From the NCBI GenBank assembly GCA_964514415.1, contig CAZEQL010000005.1, forward strand, positions 1 to 46,660: 46,660 nucleotides of DNA. Direction: 5' to 3'. A program made the translations under genes and the position numbers. This stretch comes from CAZEQL01 sp964514415. GTDB lineage: Bacteria; Chloroflexota; Dehalococcoidia; GIF9; AB-539-J10. Each line of letters starts with the position of its first letter. The first letter of the stretch is position 1. The notes beneath the pieces were generated by a model. That model was not told the origin of the DNA and did no database searches. It worked only from the letters and a program-made list of their open reading frames with translations. Below, piece after piece: positions 8,122 to 15,683 of the stretch.

Positions 8122-9072
8122 TCACTCTTTAAGTGAGAAGGTTAGATAGGGGAGCTGTGTAATATCTTCAATCCCTGAAATATTGAAAGTCTGTAACTCC
8201 GGGTTGATTCGTTTAATCAAACCGCTGAGCACTCTCCCAGGGCCTATCTCATAAAAGGCGGTAACCTCATTATGCATCATATATTCCACAGAACGCTGCC
8301 ATTGAATGCAATGACGGAGCTGTTTTAAAAGCTCTTCTTTTATTGAATCGACATCAGTCAACGGTTGAGCCGTTACATTAGCTATTATAGGAATTGCCGG
8401 TGTCTGAAACAACAAACTTGAGAGGAGTTCACGGAATTCACCCGTAATTGGTTCCATTAAAGCGGAGTGAAAAGCCCCGCTTACCTTTAATGGAATAAGT
8501 CGAGCGCCTTTCATTTTAGCTAGTTTGTTAGCTTCAGCCAAAGCGTCAATAGTGCCACTAATTACAATCTGCCCGGGGCAATTTACATTGGAGATTTCAG
8601 TTTTGCTATGAGAGCAAATATCCTCAGCAGCTTTTTTATCAAGTCCTATTACGGCTAGCATGCCTCCGGGATTTTCCATCCCAGCTTTGTACATTAATCT
8701 TCCCCTTTCCCTAACAAGGCGAACAGCATCAGCCAAGCTAAGAACGTTAGTAGCCACAAGAGCGGTGTATTCACCCAAACTGTGCCCAGTAACAAAAGTG
8801 GGGGAAGGCAAACTACTGTCGCTGGTCTCCTGAGCTGCTCTAAGACAAGCAATGCTAGTTATTAATATTGCTGGCTGAACATTATTTGTCTTTGTCAATT
8901 CATTCTCTGGTCCTTCAAAGCACAAGCGAGAAAGAGAAAAGCCCAGGGCATCATCGGCTTCGTCAAAAACTTCCCTGGCTGAGGGATAGGCATTATATAG
9001 ATCTACTCCCATTCCTATTTTCTGGGAGCCCTGCCCAGGGAAAACATAGGCTATCTTGGATGCCTCAGCCAT
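8122..9072 (-). CDS. fabD: Malonyl-CoA:ACP transacylase
   Basis: FabD moves malonyl groups from CoA to acyl carrier protein, feeding fatty acid elongation. The 316-residue protein has the N-terminal FPGQGSQ loop (residues 11-17), the nucleophile Ser98 in GHSLGEY, and the SGAFHSALM segment with the catalytic His. These all match the family, as does its length (about 310). AGGAG precedes the ATG. The ACP substrate is encoded two genes downstream. The cluster order DUF177-rpmF-fabD-nusB-acpP lacks the usual plsX and fabH between rpmF and fabD. Confidence 0.95.
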   Translation of the reverse strand: MAEASKIAYVFPGQGSQKIGMGVDLYNAYPSAREVFDEADDALGFSLSRLCFEGPENELTKTNNVQPAILITSIACLRAAQETSDSSLPSPTFVTGHSLGEYTALVATNVLSLADAVRLVRERGRLMYKAGMENPGGMLAVIGLDKKAAEDICSHSKTEISNVNCPGQIVISGTIDALAEANKLAKMKGARLIPLKVSGAFHSALMEPITGEFRELLSSLLFQTPAIPIIANVTAQPLTDVDSIKEELLKQLRHCIQWQRSVEYMMHNEVTAFYEIGPGRVLSGLIKRINPELQTFNISGIEDITQLPYLTFSLKE

Positions 9073-9080
9073 ACTCCTAA

Positions 9081-9272
9081 CTAGCTTTTCTTGGGGGATT
9101 CAACCTCGATTGCTTGCCTATCATTGTAGGTGCCACAGGTAGGACAAACGTGGTGAGCTAACTTAGGACTGTGACATTGGGGACATGTATCCAAGGCAGG
9201 CAAAGTTAATTTAAGATGGCTGCGCCTTTTTCCCTGACGCGCTTTAGCATACTTCCTCTTAGGTAGAGCCAT
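9081..9272 (-). CDS. rpmF: 50S ribosomal protein L32
   Basis: This is a 63-residue basic ribosomal protein of the large subunit with the zinc-binding form of L32: CPQC followed by CPTC (about residues 34-37 and 48-51). The N terminus MALPKRKYAKARQGKRRSH is characteristic of L32. It follows the DUF177 gene with a 14-nt overlap and has a GGAGATGAG Shine-Dalgarno sequence. The DUF177-rpmF pair is among the most conserved gene pairs in bacteria. Confidence 0.95.
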   Translation of the reverse strand: MALPKRKYAKARQGKRRSHLKLTLPALDTCPQCHSPKLAHHVCPTCGTYNDRQAIEVESPKKS

Positions 9273-9729
9273 ATGAACTCATCTCCTTTATTCCAACACA
9301 GTCAGGTTGACATAGCGGTTTCATAGGCAAATTCAACAAGGTATATTGATGTATTAACTTGCCCAGGTTAAGCATATGATTACCATCAATGGTGAAACCG
9401 TCTGATTCTTCAGGTAAAGAAAGGGGCAACCCGCCAGACACATCAACTGTGGGAAAGAATCCTTCTTCTATATTGAAGCTTATAGAGCATAAGAAAGCGT
9501 TGAGACAACGACTACATATGAGCTCTGGCTTGGCAGTTAACTTACCTCGAACTAGAATTCCCCAACTGCTGCGAATCAGCGTTACCTTGCCTTTAACAGA
9601 ACCCACAACTCGCTCAGTGATTACCTCATCTATATCATAGCTGCGGCTTGAGCCAACAGGCTCTTTCAACAACTGAGCTACATTTATTAAACCCTCGAGA
9701 GGTTCTTTTTTCGGTTTCTCTCTTGTCAT
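9259..9729 (-). CDS. DUF177 (YceD-like) protein
   Basis: This 156-residue member of the YceD/DUF177 family is nearly always encoded directly before rpmF. In E. coli and plants the family has been linked to 23S rRNA accumulation. Visible signatures are CSRCLNAF in the centre and PLCQPDCVGI near the C terminus, two cysteine pairs that probably bind zinc. It opens the minus-strand operon, with a good promoter candidate at 9775-9803, and its end overlaps the rpmF start. Confidence 0.85.
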   Translation of the reverse strand: MTREKPKKEPLEGLINVAQLLKEPVGSSRSYDIDEVITERVVGSVKGKVTLIRSSWGILVRGKLTAKPELICSRCLNAFLCSISFNIEEGFFPTVDVSGGLPLSLPEESDGFTIDGNHMLNLGKLIHQYTLLNLPMKPLCQPDCVGIKEMSSYGST

Positions 9730-9774
9730 AGCTAAATCGGAATAGCAACTCCTAGAAATTTAAGCTGAATACAA

Positions 9775-9803
9775 AGTATAATAACTATTTGCGAGGGTTG
9801 CAA
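9775..9803 (-). promoter_or_regulatory. Promoter candidate for the DUF177-rpmF-fabD operon
   Basis: On the minus strand the sequence is TTGCAA, exactly 17 nt, TATACT, with the -10 ending 45 nt before the ATG at 9729. On the plus strand the overlapping bases 9777-9782 read TATAAT, a consensus -10 for the divergent M20 gene, though its -35 region (AGAAAT) is weak. Confidence 0.55.
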
Positions 9804-10970
9804 GTAGAACAATTGAAGATAAAGATAAAAGATGCAATAGAAGCACAAAAACAACCGCTTATCCAGTTAAGCCTCAAAATCCATGATACCCCTGAGTTAG
9901 GTTTTCAGGAGGAAAAGGCATCAACCTGGCTTGCCGATTATCTAGAAGATAATGGATTTCATGTAGAGAGAGGTATTGCTGGTTTATCTACAGCCTTTCG
10001 GGCAATATATGGTCAAGGTAACCCCAGGGTTGCTCTGCTTGCTGAATATGACGCTTTGCCCAAAATAGGACATGGCTGTGGACATAATTTAATAGCTACC
10101 TCAGCAGTTGGCGCAGGCATAGCCAGCAAGATTGCTATTGATGCTTTGGGAGGTAGTATTGTAGTTTTGGGTACTCCTGGTGAAGAGGTATTTGGTGGCA
10201 AGATAGATATGGTGCAAGCCGGCGTGTTTCAAGAAATAGATGTGGCTATGATGGTGCATCCTAATATGCATAATATGGTAATCACTCAGATGCTTGCCTG
10301 CGCCTCCTTGGATGTGGAATTCTTTGGCCGGCCAGCTCATGCTGCTGCTCAACCTCATCAAGGTGTAAACGCTCTTGAGGCTCTAATTTTGTCCTTTAAT
10401 TCTATAAATTCGCTTCGCCAGCATATAAGGTCGGAGGCACGTATTCACGGCATAATCACTGATGGTGGTGAGGCGCCTAACATAGTGCCTTCCCACAGCG
10501 CTGCCAGGTTTCTGATACGTGCTCCAGATGATGCTTATCTAGAGGAACTGAAGGAAAGGGTTTTAAACTGTTTCGAAGGGGCAGCCCTAGCTACTGGAGC
10601 TAAGTTAAAATATAATTGGGGAGACAGGACTTATGCCTCTATGAAGAGCAACATGGTTTTGGCTGGGTTATTCAGAGAGAATCTTGAAGCGCTGGGGCGT
10701 CATGTGGAGGCTTTTGACGTTCGTTTTGGATCTGGTAGCACAGATATGGGGAATGTTAGTCAAGTCGTGCCTAGCATACACCCCACAGTGGCTATTGCTT
10801 CTCCCGATGTATCGTTGCATACACCGGAGTTTGCTTCTGCAGCAGCTTCGGAAACAGGGCAGAAAGGTCTATTAGACGCAGCCAAAGCAATGGCAATGAC
10901 TGTAGTTGATATCTTCAGTCAACCTGAAATAGTCGATAAAATTAAGCAGGAGTTTTACGGCGATGCTTAG
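9789..10970 (+). CDS. M20 family metallo-amidohydrolase (AbgB/ACY1L2-like)
   Basis: This 393-residue protein of the M20D group hydrolyses amide bonds in N-acyl amino acids or p-aminobenzoyl-glutamate-like substrates. Visible metal-site motifs are GHGCGHN (near residue 95), GTPGEEVFGG (near 125) and MVHPN (near 150), followed by the dimerisation domain with the FFGRPAHAA lid motif and the C-terminal ligand region SLHTPEF. The start is unsettled: TTG at 9789, 9798 or 9813 are all possible. GAGGG at 9793-9797 favours 9813, and the promoter-like TATAAT at 9777 leaves little room for the longer forms. Its stop overlaps the next gene by 8 nt, tying it to the DUF2229 cluster. Substrate is not predictable here. 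Confidence 0.85.
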   Translation: MRGLQVEQLKIKIKDAIEAQKQPLIQLSLKIHDTPELGFQEEKASTWLADYLEDNGFHVERGIAGLSTAFRAIYGQGNPRVALLAEYDALPKIGHGCGHNLIATSAVGAGIASKIAIDALGGSIVVLGTPGEEVFGGKIDMVQAGVFQEIDVAMMVHPNMHNMVITQMLACASLDVEFFGRPAHAAAQPHQGVNALEALILSFNSINSLRQHIRSEARIHGIITDGGEAPNIVPSHSAARFLIRAPDDAYLEELKERVLNCFEGAALATGAKLKYNWGDRTYASMKSNMVLAGLFRENLEALGRHVEAFDVRFGSGSTDMGNVSQVVPSIHPTVAIASPDVSLHTPEFASAAASETGQKGLLDAAKAMAMTVVDIFSQPEIVDKIKQEFYGDA

Positions 10971-11946
10971 AGTGGGCATTCCACAAGCCTTGCTTTATTA
11001 TCAATATTTTCCTATGTGGAAAACTTTTTTTGAAAGATTGGGCGCTGAGGTGGTGGTATCATCGCCAACTAACAAGACCATATTAGATTCAGGTATTTCG
11101 CGGGCAGTTGCCGATACTTGCCTACCAGTAAAGCTCTTTTTCGGCCACGTTATCTCTCTGATAGGAAAATGTGACTGCATTTTCGTCCCGGCTATTACCA
11201 GTCTGGGTAGAAAGACTTATAATTGCTCCAAGATTATTGGCTTACCCGACATGGTTAAAGCTTTAATCCCAGAATGCCCTGTAATTCTTGATCCAGTAAT
11301 AAATCTGGAGGAGGGACGCTATCATCTATACCAGAGCATCTATAAATTGGGGCACTATTTTACCTCTAATCCATTTAAGATTAAAAAAGCTGTTGAAGAT
11401 GCCTGGAATAGCAATTTGACTTATCGAAGCAAAACGTCCAGTGAGGGGATTACATGCGTTGAGGCTATCAGCAGAATGTGCCAGGTTAACCACCAGTCAG
11501 ATTTTGGCTCTGAGTTATCTCCGCTGCTGACTATTGCCGTTATTGGGCACCCTTATGTTATCTATGATGATTATCTTAATCATCGTCTGCTTTCCCGACT
11601 GCACTCGATGGGAGTTAAAACTCTCGTTCCGGAAATGGTGTCTGGAAGTGCGCTTGATGCTGCGGCAAGGAGGCTGGTGGGAATTCCCCATTGGGCATTT
11701 GAAGTTGACATTATCGGTGGTGGTGAATACTATTTAGAGTCTAAAGTTGATGGTATTGTTAATCCCTCTGTCTTTGGCTGTGGTCCTGATTCGATGATGA
11801 TAGGCATGGTGGAACATAGGGCCAGGGAGCTGGAGATTCCCTTTTTACATCTTACCTTAGATGAGCATTCCAGTGACGGGGCTTTGCTTACTCGGTTAGA
11901 GGCTTTTCTGGATATGGTCAAATGGAAAGAAAGGACATGCGTGTAG
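10963..11946 (+). CDS. DUF2229/COG3580-like acyl-CoA dehydratase activase-related protein
   Basis: This 327-residue protein is of the family annotated as acyl-CoA dehydratase activase-related or 2-hydroxyacyl-CoA dehydratase-like (DUF2229). It starts VGIPQALLYYQYFPMWKTFF, followed by the conserved cysteines C53 in DTCLPVK and C88 in YNCSK, and ends with FGCGPDSMM and LTLDEHSSDGALLTRLEAF, which are typical of these Fe-S-dependent proteins. Family knowledge suggests a [4Fe-4S] cluster receiving an electron from an ATP-driven activase such as the one encoded at 13238. It overlaps both neighbours, so the four genes 10963-14203 are one unit. The substrate is unknown. Confidence 0.8.
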   Translation: MLRVGIPQALLYYQYFPMWKTFFERLGAEVVVSSPTNKTILDSGISRAVADTCLPVKLFFGHVISLIGKCDCIFVPAITSLGRKTYNCSKIIGLPDMVKALIPECPVILDPVINLEEGRYHLYQSIYKLGHYFTSNPFKIKKAVEDAWNSNLTYRSKTSSEGITCVEAISRMCQVNHQSDFGSELSPLLTIAVIGHPYVIYDDYLNHRLLSRLHSMGVKTLVPEMVSGSALDAAARRLVGIPHWAFEVDIIGGGEYYLESKVDGIVNPSVFGCGPDSMMIGMVEHRARELEIPFLHLTLDEHSSDGALLTRLEAFLDMVKWKERTCV

Positions 11947-13049
11947 GTACACCTCATTTTGGTAATGTCTATATCCCCGTAAAAGCCATGGCGCAGAGGC
12001 TAGGAGCTGGCGAAAGGGATCTTATAATCCCGCCGCCAATGACTCAGAGGACTTTAGACCTCGGAGTCAAGTATTCACCAACGGAGGCTTGTTTGCCCTA
12101 TAAGCTAACTTTGGGTAGCTTAATTGAAAGCTGTGAGATGGGAGCGGATACTCTAGTCCAGGCAAGAGGTACCGGCATTTGCCGATTAGGCTACTACGCC
12201 AAAGGTCAAGAACAAATGCTTCATGACTTGGGCTACAATACTCATTTCCTCACTATTGACGTATCCCATAATAAATTTGCTAGCATTTTCCGTCTTATAA
12301 AGGATATATCTGATAATGCTCCTTGGACTAAGATTATTTCGGCATTTTTCTTTGGCGTAAGTAAGTTAGCTGCCCTGGATAAAGTAGAAAGAGCAGTCCA
12401 GAAAACGCGAGCAACGGAGCTGGAAATCGGGATGGCTAATCGAATTTATCGAGAGGCTATTGAAGCTATCGATGAGGCAGGAGATCGTAAGACAGTAAAA
12501 AGAGAGACCAAAGAATACATGGATAAGCTAGACAAGGTTCCTAAGAATTCTCACACTGCCCCACTCAAAGTAGGCATAGTTGGTGAAATCTATGTTGTTA
12601 TCGAGCCTTTTGCTAATATGGATATCGAAATGGAATTAGGCAAATTAGGGGTAGAGGTTAAGCGAACTATAACCCTTTCTCGATGGATCAAATATAGCCT
12701 TTTCCTTAATTACTTAGGCGTGGATGAATGGAGGAAGGTTCACAAATTGGCTAAACCTTACCTTGACCACGATGTGGGTGGTGATGGCTGGGAATCAGTA
12801 GGGGAGAAGGTGCTCTACGCTCGGGAGGGGTGTGATGGAGTAATTCATTTAGCTCCTTTTACCTGCATGCCTGAAATAGTAGCTCAAAATATTATGTCCT
12901 CAACTAGAGAAGATATACCTGTGCTAGCTGTCATTTGTGATGAGCAATTAGCTAAGCAAGGAATGTTAACCAGGCTTGAGGCTTTTGTAGACCTTCTAAG
13001 TTTTAGAAGAAGGAGGCGAGATGGCACCGGAGTTCGAAGTATTGGATAA
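11922..13049 (+). CDS. DUF2229/COG3581-like acyl-CoA dehydratase activase-related protein
   Basis: This is the second DUF2229-type subunit, 375 residues, paralogous in design to the preceding gene but distinct in sequence. It starts with VGTPHFGNVYIPVKAMAQRL; conserved cysteines include C57 (EACLPYK), C87 (GTGICRLGYY) and the PFTCMPEI motif near residue 325. The C-terminal LTRLEAFVDLL matches the end of its partner, suggesting an ancestral duplication. In other genomes COG3580 and COG3581 occur together or fused, so the two probably form a heterodimer. An internal ATG at 11937 is an alternative start. It overlaps the upstream gene by 25 nt and the downstream small gene by 29 nt. Confidence 0.8.
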   Translation: MERKDMRVGTPHFGNVYIPVKAMAQRLGAGERDLIIPPPMTQRTLDLGVKYSPTEACLPYKLTLGSLIESCEMGADTLVQARGTGICRLGYYAKGQEQMLHDLGYNTHFLTIDVSHNKFASIFRLIKDISDNAPWTKIISAFFFGVSKLAALDKVERAVQKTRATELEIGMANRIYREAIEAIDEAGDRKTVKRETKEYMDKLDKVPKNSHTAPLKVGIVGEIYVVIEPFANMDIEMELGKLGVEVKRTITLSRWIKYSLFLNYLGVDEWRKVHKLAKPYLDHDVGGDGWESVGEKVLYAREGCDGVIHLAPFTCMPEIVAQNIMSSTREDIPVLAVICDEQLAKQGMLTRLEAFVDLLSFRRRRRDGTGVRSIG

Positions 13050-13230
13050 GTTTATTAGAAGTAAACAGATGATAGTATTCCTCATTCTTGCAACAATCGT
13101 TTCGTTTTTGTTTTATCCTATTCTGAATCTAAGACAGAAAAGGTCTCGTGAATTACAGGAGAGCATCAAAAACTCCGTTCGTGATAGACTTGAAAGTTTT
13201 GGTGGAACATCGCTCAAAAGGTTAGAATAA
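13021..13230 (+). CDS. Small one-helix membrane protein within the DUF2229 cluster
   Basis: This 69-residue protein starts at an ATG preceded by AAGGAGG with ideal spacing, one of the best ribosome binding sites in the window. Residues 17-36 (MIVFLILATIVSFLFYPI within it) form one transmembrane helix, and the rest is a charged cytoplasmic-type tail ending SLKRLE. It starts 29 nt inside the preceding gene and ends 7 nt before the activase gene, so it is a deliberate member of the operon. I do not recognise a family. It could anchor the activase or reductase complex to the membrane, which is an inference from position only. Confidence 0.7.
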   Translation: MAPEFEVLDKFIRSKQMIVFLILATIVSFLFYPILNLRQKRSRELQESIKNSVRDRLESFGGTSLKRLE

Positions 13231-13237
13231 GGGAAGT

Positions 13238-14203
13238 ATGAAAACTTATCTCGGCGTTGACGTTGGTTCGGTCACCACTAAGCTAGCTTTGCTTGATGGA
13301 AGCAATGAAGTATTGGCATCTATTTATTTACGAACTCAGGGCAACCCGGTTGATATGATAAAGCTGGGGCTGGAGGAAATAAGGAGACAAATGCCCCCTG
13401 GGGCTGAAATTTCTGGAGTAGCTACTACAGGAAGCGGCAGAGCGCTGGCTGGGATTATCCTTGGTGCAGATTTGGTAAAAAACGAGATTACTACCCACGC
13501 CGTCGCTGCTATGTCCCATGTGCCTGAGGTGCAAACTGTTTTTGAAATCGGAGGGCAGGATAGCAAAATTATTGTAATTCGTAACGGTGTGGTTGTAGAT
13601 TTTGGCATGAACTCAGTGTGTGCTGCCGGCACTGGCAGCTTTCTAGACCATCAAGCTGAACGTCTAAATGTAAGAATTGAGGACTTTGGAGGACATGCCT
13701 TGAGAAGTAAAAATCCGGCGCGTATCGCCGGGCGATGTACTGTATTCGCTGAATCAGACATGATTCATAAGCAGCAAATGGGTTATCCCATAGATGATAT
13801 CATCTATGGCCTATCCCAAGCCCTGGTGCGCAATTATCTAAACAATGTTGCCCTGGGTAAGGAAATCCGACCTCGGATGGTATTTCAAGGTGGTGTTGCT
13901 TTTAATAAAGGAATAATCAGGGCATTTAATGAAACCTTCGACACAGAAGTTTATGTTCCACCTCGTAAGGAACTCATGGGCGCCATCGGAGCTGCCATGT
14001 TGGTGCACGAAGAAACGAGAAATAATAGCCACAGGACAAACTTTAAGGGATTCGGTGTTAGCCAAACAGAATTCACGGTGTCCTCTTTTGTATGTAAAGC
14101 CTGTCCCAACCTTTGTGAAATCTCGCAAATTTCCGTTGGTAGCAGGGTTCTAGCTAGATGGGGAGGACGTTGTGATATGTGGGAAAGGATAGAAAGCAAA
14201 TGA
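13238..14203 (+). CDS. BadF/BadG/HgdC-type ATPase (CoA-dehydratase activase-like) with extra C-terminal Cys motif
   Basis: This 321-residue protein of the ASKHA (actin/HSP70) ATPase fold acts as an ATP-driven electron donor (archerase) in 2-hydroxyacyl-CoA dehydratase and benzoyl-CoA reductase systems. The phosphate-1 loop is GVDVGSVTTK (residues 6-15), the phosphate-2 region is EIGGQDSK, and the two cysteines that bridge one [4Fe-4S] cluster between two subunits are C128 (SVCAAGTGSF) and C167 (GRCTVFAESD), almost the same positions as in HgdC. Beyond the usual ATPase end there is a tail with C286, C289, C293 and C312 that could bind a second metal site. It is fed by the DUF2229 pair upstream. 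trxB overlaps its stop. Confidence 0.87.
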   Translation: MKTYLGVDVGSVTTKLALLDGSNEVLASIYLRTQGNPVDMIKLGLEEIRRQMPPGAEISGVATTGSGRALAGIILGADLVKNEITTHAVAAMSHVPEVQTVFEIGGQDSKIIVIRNGVVVDFGMNSVCAAGTGSFLDHQAERLNVRIEDFGGHALRSKNPARIAGRCTVFAESDMIHKQQMGYPIDDIIYGLSQALVRNYLNNVALGKEIRPRMVFQGGVAFNKGIIRAFNETFDTEVYVPPRKELMGAIGAAMLVHEETRNNSHRTNFKGFGVSQTEFTVSSFVCKACPNLCEISQISVGSRVLARWGGRCDMWERIESK

Positions 14204-15120
14204 GCAAAAGTTATCAGGTAATTATCATTGGTGGTGGCCCCGCTGGACTTACTGCTGGGTTATATTGCGCCCGCTCACAGCTCAATGCTCTGCTTATTGA
14301 GAAAGGGATAGTCGGCGGGCAGATAATCGGCGCCGAGCAAGTTGAGAATTATCCTGGCTTTCCCCAAGGCGTTTCAGGCATCAAATTGGGGCAGCTTATG
14401 CGCGAGCAGGCTACCAGCTATGGGCTTAAAACCTTGCTTGCTGAGGTCACCAGCCTGGTAGCCAGCAACAGGCATAACTTGATAAGCACCAGCGAAGGCG
14501 ATTTTGTAGCTGAGACGGTAATAATTGCTTCTGGTTCGGAATTCCGCAAGCTAGGAGTTCCTGGAGAAGAGAAATTTGTAGGTCGGGGCGTTTCCTATTG
14601 CGCTACGTGTGATGGCCCTTTGTTTAAGGGCAAAACAGTGGCCGTGATAGGAGGTGGCGATGCTGCCATAATCGAGGCCCTATACTTGAGCAAGTTCGCT
14701 TCCTCGGTTAAAGTCATCCACCGCCGCAGCCAGCTTCGGGCCAGCAAGATATTGCAGGAAAGAGTGATGCGTGAGCCAAAAATAGAGTTCGTTTGGGATG
14801 CTGTGGTATCTCAAATCGAGGGCGACAGGGTAGTGAGGCAACTCAAATTGAAAAATACCAGAGATGCCACAATATCAACATTAGGGATGGAAGGAGTCTT
14901 TGTTGCTGTGGGCTCGGAACCTGATACCGGCTACCTACGAGGGATTTTGCCTCTCGACGAAAAAGGGTACGTACTCACTAATGAGCTGATGGAAACGAGC
15001 GTGCCGGGAATATTCGCTGCTGGGGACATTCGACATAACTCGGCCAGGCAAGTCATAACCGCCGCCGGTGATGGCGCCACGGCTGCTCTATCAGCAGCGA
15101 ATTTCTTAGGTTTGCTCTAA
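14200..15120 (+). CDS. trxB: Thioredoxin reductase
   Basis: This FAD- and NADPH-dependent enzyme reduces thioredoxin. With the ATG at 14200 it has 306 residues, the usual size. The FAD-binding GGGPAG is at 11-16, the redox-active pair C134/C137 is in YCATCDGP, the second nucleotide motif GGGDAA follows, and the FAD-contacting FAAGDIRHN is near the end. I prefer the ATG at 14200 over an in-frame GTG at 14179 because it forms an ATGA overlap with the upstream stop and has AAAGGAT before it. Its coupling to the activase cluster may mean shared redox supply, though trxB is often placed opportunistically. Confidence 0.93.
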   Translation: MSKSYQVIIIGGGPAGLTAGLYCARSQLNALLIEKGIVGGQIIGAEQVENYPGFPQGVSGIKLGQLMREQATSYGLKTLLAEVTSLVASNRHNLISTSEGDFVAETVIIASGSEFRKLGVPGEEKFVGRGVSYCATCDGPLFKGKTVAVIGGGDAAIIEALYLSKFASSVKVIHRRSQLRASKILQERVMREPKIEFVWDAVVSQIEGDRVVRQLKLKNTRDATISTLGMEGVFVAVGSEPDTGYLRGILPLDEKGYVLTNELMETSVPGIFAAGDIRHNSARQVITAAGDGATAALSAANFLGLL

Positions 15121-15228
15121 TAACGTAGCTGTGGGATTGCAGACGCGAGTCTTTGGTCCTGAGCAGCGATCGCAGGGCGAAGTTAAATCTTCACTCCTAC
15201 GATGAGAAATCCCTATAAAGGAGGGAAC
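15121..15228. other. Spacer before rplI with a possible degenerate repeat
   Basis: This 108-bp spacer has no gene. The segment around 15152-15192 (containing CTGAGCAGCG and GGGCGAAG) loosely resembles the TGTCATTCTGAGCGAAG repeats found downstream, but it is too diverged to count as a copy. AAGGAGG immediately before 15229 is the rplI Shine-Dalgarno sequence. Confidence 0.3.
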
Positions 15229-15681
15229 ATGAAAGTTATTTTACTAAAGGATCTTCCTGGGGAGGGAATAGCTGGAGAGATGAAGGAGGTAGCCAAAGGC
15301 TATGCTAAGAATCTCCTTCTGCCTCAAGGCTTAGCCTTAATAGCCACACCGACAGCTATAAAAGCAGCAGAGTCGAGGATTCAAAAGGAAAAGGTTCAGG
15401 GGGGTCTTGACCAAGCCAAATTAGCTGAGCTAGCTAAACAAATAGAAGGAACTGAAGTTCATTTCCAGGCGCGTATAGGTATTGGAGACCGCCTGTTTGG
15501 CTCTATTACGGCTACTGATATAGCTGAGGAATTAAGCCAAACCTTGGGTTTTGTTGTTGATAAAAAGAATATAGATATAGACAAGCCTTTACGCCAAGCA
15601 GGCAATTATGAACTAACTGTTAGATTAGCTAAAGACCTCAAGCCACGAATCACAGTAGTTATTGAGCGAGAGAATGCTTAA
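15229..15681 (+). CDS. rplI: 50S ribosomal protein L9
   Basis: L9 is a two-domain large-subunit protein that binds 23S rRNA near the L1 stalk base. The N-terminal domain reads VILLKDLPGEGIAGEMKEV and KGYAKNLLLPQGLA, typical for L9, followed by the long linking helix and the C-terminal RNA-binding domain (FGSITATDIAEEL). I start at ATG 15229, directly after AAGGAGGGAAC; an ATG 27 nt upstream would put the ribosome binding site inside the gene. dnaB begins 2 nt after the stop; rplI-dnaB is a widely conserved pair. Confidence 0.95.
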   Translation: MKVILLKDLPGEGIAGEMKEVAKGYAKNLLLPQGLALIATPTAIKAAESRIQKEKVQGGLDQAKLAELAKQIEGTEVHFQARIGIGDRLFGSITATDIAEELSQTLGFVVDKKNIDIDKPLRQAGNYELTVRLAKDLKPRITVVIERENA

Positions 15682-15683
15682 AT

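Noticed and set aside
14179..14199. Upstream GTG start for trxB
   Set aside because: The ATG at 14200 gives the normal length, an ATGA overlap and a ribosome binding site; the extra seven residues do not match the family.
15152..15192. Additional copy of the TGTCATT-type repeat before rplI
   Set aside because: Only scattered similarity (CTGAGC, GCGAAG); arms are not complementary, so it is not counted.
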